Assembly: GCA_964540815.1 (NCBI GenBank)
Contig: CAZIOH010000110.1
Span: forward strand, 1-20,782
Reading direction: 5' to 3'
DNA from: CAZIOH01 sp964540815
GTDB taxonomy: Bacteria; Myxococcota_A; Polyangia; Fen-1088
Length of the DNA stretch: 20,782 nt
Below the pieces are notes generated by a model. It had not been told where the DNA came from. It worked only from the letters and a program-made list of their open reading frames with translations, and made no database searches. Positions 15,844 to 20,782 of the stretch are shown in pieces. A program made the position numbers and the translations under genes. Within the stretch, counting starts at the first letter, position 1. Every line of letters begins with the position of its first letter.

Positions 15844-18333
15844 GTGGACAGACTTCGTCGCGTTCCGCCCTGGGGCTGGGCCCTCTTGTTTTCGGTCGTC
15901 CTGTGTCTGCCCGGGCTCGGGTCCTTCGGTCTGTGGGAGCCGTGGGAGCTGAACCTGGCCGATCAGGCACGCCGCCTGGCGGACGACGCCGGTGGGGTGG
16001 GCCCTGGCGCCCTCGCTCGCGCCCTCGCGCACGCGCAGCTCACCCCGTATCTGCAGGCCCTTGGAATCGCCCTCGTCGGCCCGACCGAAGGCGGGGCGCG
16101 CTTCTTCGGGGCACTCGCCGGCGTGGCGAGCCTGATGGCGGTCTACTGGGCCGGGGCGGGGCTGCTGCGCGCACGGGCCGCGTTGCTCGCGGTGCTGACC
16201 CTCGGCTCGACCCCGATCTTTGCGCTCTCGAGTCGGCAGATGACCTCGAACATGCCGCTCGTCGCGGCGCTGGCGCTGACGCTCGGGGCGCTCGGGCGCT
16301 GGACCTGGCCCGCGGACGGGCAGCGGCGCGGACGTGACCTCGCGCTCGGGCTCGTCGGGCTCGGGCTCGCGTTCGGAGCGGGGGGCGCCCTCGTCGGGGT
16401 GGTGGTCCCGTGCCTGGCGCTGGCGCTGGCCGTCCTCATCTGTCTCGGGCTGCGGGTGCAACCAGAGCCGCGGCCTCCGGAGCGGGGCGCCAGCGCCGCC
16501 GCCGCCGCCGATCCGCCCGACGCCGACGGGCCGAACGACGGCACCGCGGCGCTGGCGGCGAGCGGCGCGGGCCCCGACCTCCCCCCTGGAGCCACCCTCG
16601 GAGCGAGCCTGCGCCGGCGACCGCTGGCCATCGCCGCCCTCGGCGCTCTTGGGTTCCTCGGGCTCGCCTTGCTGGCTGCGTGCCTCGGACGCACGGTGGC
16701 GGGACGGCCCTCGTCGTTGCTCGGCGGCGCCCCGCGCGGCGGGCCGCCCGCGATGACCTTCGAATACCTGGTGCGCCAGCTCGGGTTCGGGCTGTTCCCC
16801 TGGAGCGCGCTGGCCTTCTTCGCGCTCGGACGCCCGCTCATCCGTCTCGACGACGGGCAACGCAGCGGCGACGGCGCCGACGACGCTGGCGGCGAGGCCG
16901 GGGCGGATGGCGCGCGTACCAACCGCCGCCTGGCGTTCGTGCAGACCTACCTGCTGCTCTTCGCCGGGATGGGGTTCGTGCTGGGATCGGTGCAGGCACT
17001 GCTGCTCGGCGAGGCCCGCTACGCCGCGCTCGGGGCCATCGCCCTGGCGGTCGGGGCCTTTCTGGACGAGGCGCTGGAGGGAAACCGGCCCGAGCCGGTC
17101 GCCGGCCTGCTCATGGGGACCGGGACCATGATCGTGGCGCGGGACTTCTTCCTCGCGCCGGAGGATCTGGTGTCCGTGCACTTGCTCGGCGACAAGGTCA
17201 AGTGGCCGCCCACGGTGGTGATCGGGCCGGCTCTGCTCGGGTTCGGTCTGCTGGTGGCGGCCGGAATCTACGCGGGCCTCGCGACCCGCGGACGGGCGAT
17301 CGGCAGGGTGATCTCGCCCGACGGCGGCAAGGCGCCCGAGGCGGCGGCGGCCCTGGACGCGGCCGGGGCCGGGAGCCCGCGGCGGTGGCTGCGCTGGCGG
17401 CAGGCGCTCGACCACCGCTTCGTCCAGCTCGGGAGATACGGGCTGCAGGGTGGCGTGGCGGTGGCGCTGGTGTTCACCTTCTGGCTGCTCCACGTGGTGG
17501 TGCCCCACCTCTCGCAGCATTTCTCGTTCAAGCCCGTGATGGAATCGTTCCGCACCTACGCCAGGAACGGCGAGAAGTTCGGTCGCTACCGGGTCGAGGG
17601 CAAAGGCACCTCGTTCTACACCCGCACCGCGATGATCGACCTCGGGTCCCAGGATGGCGTGGTGCGCTTCCTGCGCGGGCCCGAGCGGGTGTTCGCGCTG
17701 GTGAGCGCCGACGAGCTGGCGGGGCTGGACGCGGCCCTCAAGTCGGCCCAGGTCCCCTACTTCGCGGTGGACGCGTCCTCGTCGCGGTTCTTGCTGCTGT
17801 CGAACCGGCTCGAGCCCGGGCAGCAAGACCAGAACCCCTTGCGCACGAACGTCTGGATGGCGCCGACCAGCCCGGTGACGAACGGCGGGCAATGGAATCC
17901 GGCCGAGCATCCGCCCTGGACCTGGCGGATGCCGGCGGCGGCCACCTTCGGTGACGTGGTGGAGCTGGTGGGCGCGAGCTTCCCCGAGAGCATTCGCCGC
18001 CCCGCCAACCTCCGGCTCGAGCTCTTCTTCCGGGTCAAGGGGCGGGTCCCCGGCAACTACAAGATCTTCGTGCACCTCGACGGGCCAGCCACGCCGCGGG
18101 TCATCGGCGATCACGATCCGGTGGGGAAGGCCTTTCCCACCACCAGCTGGCTCCCCGGGGAGTACATCCGCGACGTCTACGACATCGAGCTGCCGCTCAT
18201 GACCACGCCCGCCGGCACCTACCACCTCTACTTCGGGTTCTGGCCGGGGGGCGAAGGCAAGCGCCTCCACATCACGAACGGCCCCAACGACGGCTCGGAC
18301 CGCATGCACCTCGGAACCATCGAGGTCAAGTGA
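15844..18333 (+). CDS. GT39/ArnT-like membrane glycosyltransferase
   Basis: An 829-residue protein: a polytopic membrane part (about 1-560, roughly ten helices) and a C-terminal soluble part (about 565-829). The N-terminal block GLWEPWELNLADQARRLA and the following HAQLTPYLQALGIALVGPTEGGARFFGALAG correspond to the first periplasmic loop and second helix of ArnT/PMT-type GT-C enzymes, which move a sugar from a polyprenyl carrier to lipid A, protein or glycan at the outer face of the inner membrane. The usual Asp of the DE pair appears replaced (W34-E35). Two long Ala/Gly/Asp-rich loops (about 205-255 and 338-358) interrupt the helices. The end (FRVKGRVPGNYKIFVHLDG, YHLYFGFWPGGEGKRLHITN) reads as a beta-sandwich module, perhaps carbohydrate-binding. 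GTG 15844 starts just before the first helix. Acceptor and donor unknown. Confidence 0.85.
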   Translation: MDRLRRVPPWGWALLFSVVLCLPGLGSFGLWEPWELNLADQARRLADDAGGVGPGALARALAHAQLTPYLQALGIALVGPTEGGARFFGALAGVASLMAVYWAGAGLLRARAALLAVLTLGSTPIFALSSRQMTSNMPLVAALALTLGALGRWTWPADGQRRGRDLALGLVGLGLAFGAGGALVGVVVPCLALALAVLICLGLRVQPEPRPPERGASAAAAADPPDADGPNDGTAALAASGAGPDLPPGATLGASLRRRPLAIAALGALGFLGLALLAACLGRTVAGRPSSLLGGAPRGGPPAMTFEYLVRQLGFGLFPWSALAFFALGRPLIRLDDGQRSGDGADDAGGEAGADGARTNRRLAFVQTYLLLFAGMGFVLGSVQALLLGEARYAALGAIALAVGAFLDEALEGNRPEPVAGLLMGTGTMIVARDFFLAPEDLVSVHLLGDKVKWPPTVVIGPALLGFGLLVAAGIYAGLATRGRAIGRVISPDGGKAPEAAAALDAAGAGSPRRWLRWRQALDHRFVQLGRYGLQGGVAVALVFTFWLLHVVVPHLSQHFSFKPVMESFRTYARNGEKFGRYRVEGKGTSFYTRTAMIDLGSQDGVVRFLRGPERVFALVSADELAGLDAALKSAQVPYFAVDASSSRFLLLSNRLEPGQQDQNPLRTNVWMAPTSPVTNGGQWNPAEHPPWTWRMPAAATFGDVVELVGASFPESIRRPANLRLELFFRVKGRVPGNYKIFVHLDGPATPRVIGDHDPVGKAFPTTSWLPGEYIRDVYDIELPLMTTPAGTYHLYFGFWPGGEGKRLHITNGPNDGSDRMHLGTIEVK

Positions 18334-18455
18334 GCCCCGTCGGCGGCGGGATCGAGTCCGATCACGCCCACGGGGGCGTTCCAGTACACGTGGACGGCCA
18401 CCATAACGGATCCGTCCACGTCCGCGAGTTCGGCCACGGCCACGATCACGGGTGA
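18330..18455 (+). CDS. His-rich 41-residue micro-ORF overlapping the GT39 stop
   Basis: GTG 18330 overlaps the GT39 stop as GTGA, the same coupling geometry as the ABC pair (10866) and DUF423 (2626). The ORF ends at TGA 18453-18455. The product starts MSPVGGGIESDHAHGG and ends VHVREFGHGHDHG. Nine of 41 residues are His, concentrated as DHAH, DGHHNG and GHGHDHG, patterns seen in Ni/Zn/Co-binding tails such as those of SlyD and HypB. By my count 34 of 41 codons end in G or C, as expected for a gene here but also for any GC-rich DNA. No family is recognised. It could be a small metal-binding peptide, the remnant of a longer gene, or chance. The coupling and the clustered His make me favour a real small gene with modest confidence. 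Confidence 0.45.
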   Translation: MSPVGGGIESDHAHGGVPVHVDGHHNGSVHVREFGHGHDHG

Positions 18456-18540
18456 GAAGGCCAACGCGCGAGGCGCGGGGCGATCACCCCTTCTTGGTCG
18501 CCCGAGACCAGCTTATCGGTCGGCCTCCCCGCGGGATCTC

Positions 18541-18569
18541 TTGTTCAAGTTGGGGCTTTGGGCTAAGAC
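18541..18569 (+). promoter_or_regulatory. Possible sigma-70-like promoter for the PilZ gene
   Basis: TTGTTC (18541-18546) and TAAGAC (18564-18569) are separated by 17 nt, each matching 3 of 6 consensus positions. It would give a leader of roughly 13 nt before ATG 18589. Weak by itself. Confidence 0.25.
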
Positions 18570-18588
18570 GACGGGGGACCCCGAGGGA

Positions 18589-19029
18589 ATGTCGACGCGG
18601 CGACACAGAGATCGACGGCGCAGGGACGTGAACGTCGCGCCCGAGCGGCGCCGTACCGGAGCCGACCGCCGGATCCACACCCGGGTGATGGTCGACATCT
18701 CGGTCGACTACCGCAGCGCCGACACGTTCCTGTTTGCCTACATCACCGACATCAGCGCCATGGGGATCTTCATCCGCACCAACGCGCCCGAGCCTCCCGG
18801 CACGCTGCTGAACCTCAGCTTCAACCCACCCGGCGGCGGTCCCCAGCTGAACCTCGAGGGTCGGGTCATGTGGGTCAACCCCTTTCGCCCGGGCAGCTAC
18901 GACAACATCAACCCGGGGATGGGCGTCCAGTTCGTGGATCTCACCGCCCCGCAGCGCGAACAGATCGTGCAGCTGGTGCGGACCTTCGCTTATCTCAGCG
19001 ACGACGACGAGCCCCGCGGCAACTCGTGA
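18589..19029 (+). CDS. PilZ-domain protein (probable c-di-GMP receptor)
   Basis: A 146-residue protein. A very basic N-terminus (STRRHRDRRRRD) leads into the PilZ domain, with the RxxxR motif as RIHTR (in ADRRIHTRVMVD) and the DxSxxG motif as DISAMGIFI, the two c-di-GMP-binding signatures. The rest of the barrel follows: PPGTLLNLSFNPPGGG, LEGRVMWVNPFRPGSYDNINPGMGVQFVDL, then a C-terminal helix REQIVQLVRTFAYL. This single-domain PilZ type, with the MGIFI and NPGMGVQF blocks, is highly paralogous in myxobacteria. Such proteins act as c-di-GMP-responsive adaptors; its target is not indicated. ATG 18589 is directly preceded by GAGGGA, closer than normal, and GTG 18628 is an alternative, so the start is uncertain. 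A TTGTTC-17-TAAGAC pair at 18541-18569 is a possible weak promoter. Confidence 0.93.
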   Translation: MSTRRHRDRRRRDVNVAPERRRTGADRRIHTRVMVDISVDYRSADTFLFAYITDISAMGIFIRTNAPEPPGTLLNLSFNPPGGGPQLNLEGRVMWVNPFRPGSYDNINPGMGVQFVDLTAPQREQIVQLVRTFAYLSDDDEPRGNS

Positions 19030-19109
19030 GGAGTGGGGGCGGTGCGGCTCGCTCCACCGACGGGGGACGATCCGACCCGCTGGCAGCCTGCACGCGCGTC
19101 CGGATGTAC

Positions 19110-19115
19110 TAGACT
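19110..19115 (+). promoter_or_regulatory. TAnnnT box (TAGACT) 6 nt before GTG 19122 of uvrA
   Basis: TAGACT, then CCGCCG, then GTG. No Shine-Dalgarno sequence is present. It supports GTG 19122 as the start, with a leaderless transcript. No SOS/LexA-like box was noticed in the 90 nt between the PilZ stop and this start. Confidence 0.4.
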
Positions 19116-19121
19116 CCGCCG

Positions 19122-20782
19122 GTGTCAAAAGCCCAGCCTTCCGGCCGCGCCGCCAGCTCGTCCAAAGCATCGACCAACCCGGGCGTGAACGGCACCCGTC
19201 GCGGCGCCGATGAGCCGGACTTCATCGTGGTGCGGGGCGCGCGCGAGCACAACCTCGACATCGCGGAGCTGCGGATCCCCAAGCGGCAGCTGGTGGTCTT
19301 CACCGGGGTGTCCGGCTCGGGAAAATCGTCGCTGGCGTTCGACACCCTCTATGCGGAGGGGCAGCGGCGCTACGTCGAGTCGCTGTCCTCGTACGCGCGG
19401 CAGTTCCTCGGGCAGATGGAGAAGCCCAAGTACGAACAGCTGCGCGGCCTGTCGCCCACCATCGCCATCGAGCAGAAGTCGGCGTCGTCGAACCCGCGCT
19501 CCACCGTGGGGACGGTCACGGAGATCTACGACTACCTGCGGGTCCTCTACGCGCGGGCCGGCGAGCAGCGTTGCCACCTGTGCGGAGGCGAGGTGACCGC
19601 GCGTTCGGCGGCGGAGATCGTCTCCGAGCTGATGACCTTGCCGCTCAAGACCAAGGCGGTGCTGATGGCGCGCAAGGCGGAGAACCGCAAGGGCGAGTTC
19701 CGCGAGATCCTCGACGAGGCCCGCAAGGCTGGCTTCGTGCGGGTGCGCATCGATGGCACCTTCCACCGGCTCGAGGACGTGAGCACCCTCGACAAGAAGA
19801 AGAAGCACACCATCGAGCTCGTGGTGGATCGCGTGACCATCGATCCGGCGGAGCGGGCGCGCATCACCGATTCGGTGGAGACCGCGGTCAAGGCGGGCGG
19901 AGGCTCGATCCTGGTCGCCGTCGACGGCGAGGCCCAGGAGCGCGCCTACAGCGAGGCGCGGGCCTGTCCGACCTGCGGGGTGGGGCTGCCCGAGCTGTCG
20001 CCGCAGTCGTTCTCGTTCAACAGCCCGCTCGGCATGTGCGTGGACTGCAACGGACTCGGCGCGTCGCTGGAGGTCGACCCCAGCCTGATCGTCCCCAACC
20101 CCGACCTGTCCATCGCCGAGGGCGCCATCGAGCCGTGGGGGGACCGGGCCGGCAAGGAGAGCGGCTGGACCGCCAACATCGCGGCGGCCATCTCGCGCGA
20201 GTTCGGCATCCCGCTGCACAAGCCCTGGAAGGACCTGTCGCCGCGGCAGCGGGAGATCCTCCTGCACGGTACCGGGGACCAGCGGGTGTCGGTGGACTGG
20301 AAGGGCAAGCACGGCGCCGGGTCGTGGGCGATGCGCTTTGGCGGAGTGGTGAACACCATCAAGAAGCGCATGCAGGAGTCGACCTCCGAGGTGACGCGGC
20401 AGTGGTACGGCAAGTACTTCCGGGAGCAGGTGTGTCGCGCGTGCAAGGGCGCGCGGCTGCGGCCCGAGTCGCGGGCGGTGCTGCTGGCGGGCCAGAGCCT
20501 GGTCGCCATCACCTCGATGACCGTCTCGGCCGCGAGCGCGCACTTCGCGTCGCTGGGGCTGAGCGGCGCGCGCGCCCAGATCGCCGCGGAGATCCTCAAG
20601 GAGGTCAACGCCCGGCTGGGGTTCCTGCTCGACGTCGGGCTCGAGTACCTGACGCTCGACCGGGCCGCCGCGACCCTGTCGGGCGGGGAGGCCCAGCGGA
20701 TCCGGCTGGCCTCCCAGCTCGGATCCGAGCTGTCGGGGGTGATGTACGTGCTCGACGAGCCGTCGATCGGGCTGCATCAACG
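19122..20782 (+). CDS. uvrA: UvrA, excinuclease ABC subunit A (3' truncated by the window end)
   Basis: The frame stays open to the window edge, giving 553 codons of the usual roughly 930-980. Residues 1-33 are a Ser/Ala/Asn-rich extension. The canonical protein begins at IVVRGAREHNL. Walker A of the first nucleotide-binding domain is GVSGSGKSS (62-70), followed by FDTLYAEGQRRYVESL. CHLC at 151-154 and a zinc module with Cys 282, 285, 306 and 309 (CPTC...CVDC) have the same spacing as in E. coli UvrA. The ABC signature LSGGEAQRIRLASQLG is near 518-533 and Walker B VMYVLDEPSIGLHQ reaches the end. UvrA dimers scan DNA for bulky lesions and load UvrB for nucleotide excision repair. The second ATPase half lies outside the window. 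The N-terminal extension and GTG start could be trimmed to GTG 19185. Confidence 0.96.
   Translation, partial: MSKAQPSGRAASSSKASTNPGVNGTRRGADEPDFIVVRGAREHNLDIAELRIPKRQLVVFTGVSGSGKSSLAFDTLYAEGQRRYVESLSSYARQFLGQMEKPKYEQLRGLSPTIAIEQKSASSNPRSTVGTVTEIYDYLRVLYARAGEQRCHLCGGEVTARSAAEIVSELMTLPLKTKAVLMARKAENRKGEFREILDEARKAGFVRVRIDGTFHRLEDVSTLDKKKKHTIELVVDRVTIDPAERARITDSVETAVKAGGGSILVAVDGEAQERAYSEARACPTCGVGLPELSPQSFSFNSPLGMCVDCNGLGASLEVDPSLIVPNPDLSIAEGAIEPWGDRAGKESGWTANIAAAISREFGIPLHKPWKDLSPRQREILLHGTGDQRVSVDWKGKHGAGSWAMRFGGVVNTIKKRMQESTSEVTRQWYGKYFREQVCRACKGARLRPESRAVLLAGQSLVAITSMTVSAASAHFASLGLSGARAQIAAEILKEVNARLGFLLDVGLEYLTLDRAAATLSGGEAQRIRLASQLGSELSGVMYVLDEPSIGLHQ

Noticed and set aside
15378..15970. 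Overlapping minus-strand frames (15378-15782 and 15620-15970) in the divergent region
   Set aside because: They run into the GlgX or GT39 coding sequence, are Arg/Pro/Ser-rich, and have no recognisable domain or start signals.
15697..18309. 870-codon minus-strand open frame opposite the GT39 gene
   Set aside because: The composition is Arg/Gly/Glu/Pro-rich without hydrophobic cores, while the plus strand shows real membrane helices and GT39 motifs.
18228..18464. 78-codon minus-strand open frame across the GT39 end and the His-rich ORF
   Set aside because: It overlaps the 3' end of a real gene on the other strand, has no Shine-Dalgarno or TAnnnT box, and no domain. The plus-strand His-rich frame is the better candidate.
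19125..20780. 551-codon minus-strand open frame at the window end
   Set aside because: It is the exact antisense of uvrA, whose Walker, signature and zinc motifs are all on the plus strand.

Overview
The window looks like an ordinary stretch of chromosome from a very GC-rich Gram-negative bacterium (about 70 % G+C by eye). Myxococcota (the old Deltaproteobacteria) is my best guess. The reasons are the PilZ protein of the type that is highly paralogous in myxobacteria, an orphan sigma-54 response regulator, a stand-alone AstA-like enzyme, a YbjN-fold protein and a Slt70-like lytic transglycosylase. This placement is inference. I see no phage, transposon, CRISPR, rRNA or tRNA signal and no defence island.

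Layout. 1-305: the C-terminal end of a Gly/Met/Arg-repeat protein, closed by a good hairpin terminator shared with the convergent YbjN-like gene (434-961, minus). 1003-2127 (plus): a zinc-ribbon/coiled-coil/membrane-anchored protein. 2147-6238 (minus): a compact run of four genes read from the right: polysaccharide deacetylase, arginine N-succinyltransferase family protein, NtrC-type sigma-54 activator and DUF423 membrane protein. 6462-6956 (minus): ssb. 7099-9480 (plus): lytic transglycosylase. 9545-9766: a small beta-rich protein. 9796-11696: a two-gene ABC-2 exporter. 11722-15441 (minus): a single 1239-residue polypeptide carrying both a glycogen debranching (GlgX) and a 4-alpha-glucanotransferase (MalQ) enzyme with all six catalytic residues present. 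15442-15843 is a 402-bp divergent intergenic region. 15844-18333 (plus): a large GT39/ArnT-like membrane glycosyltransferase, followed by an overlapping 41-codon His-rich ORF (18330-18455), then a PilZ protein (18589-19029) and the first 553 codons of uvrA (19122 to the window end).

How the genes work together. Several deal with the envelope or cell wall (deacetylase, transglycosylase, GT39 enzyme, ABC exporter). Others are housekeeping DNA repair (ssb, uvrA), glycogen breakdown and signalling (sigma-54 activator, PilZ). Apart from the 2147-6238 run, the ABC pair and the GT39/His-rich pair, they appear to be independent units.

The most interesting signals are: (1) a recurring TAnnnT box 6-9 nt upstream of six start codons that lack a Shine-Dalgarno sequence, which suggests widespread leaderless transcripts; (2) the unlisted His-rich micro-ORF coupled to the GT39 gene; (3) the GlgX-MalQ fusion. 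I did not find a clear new multi-gene system.
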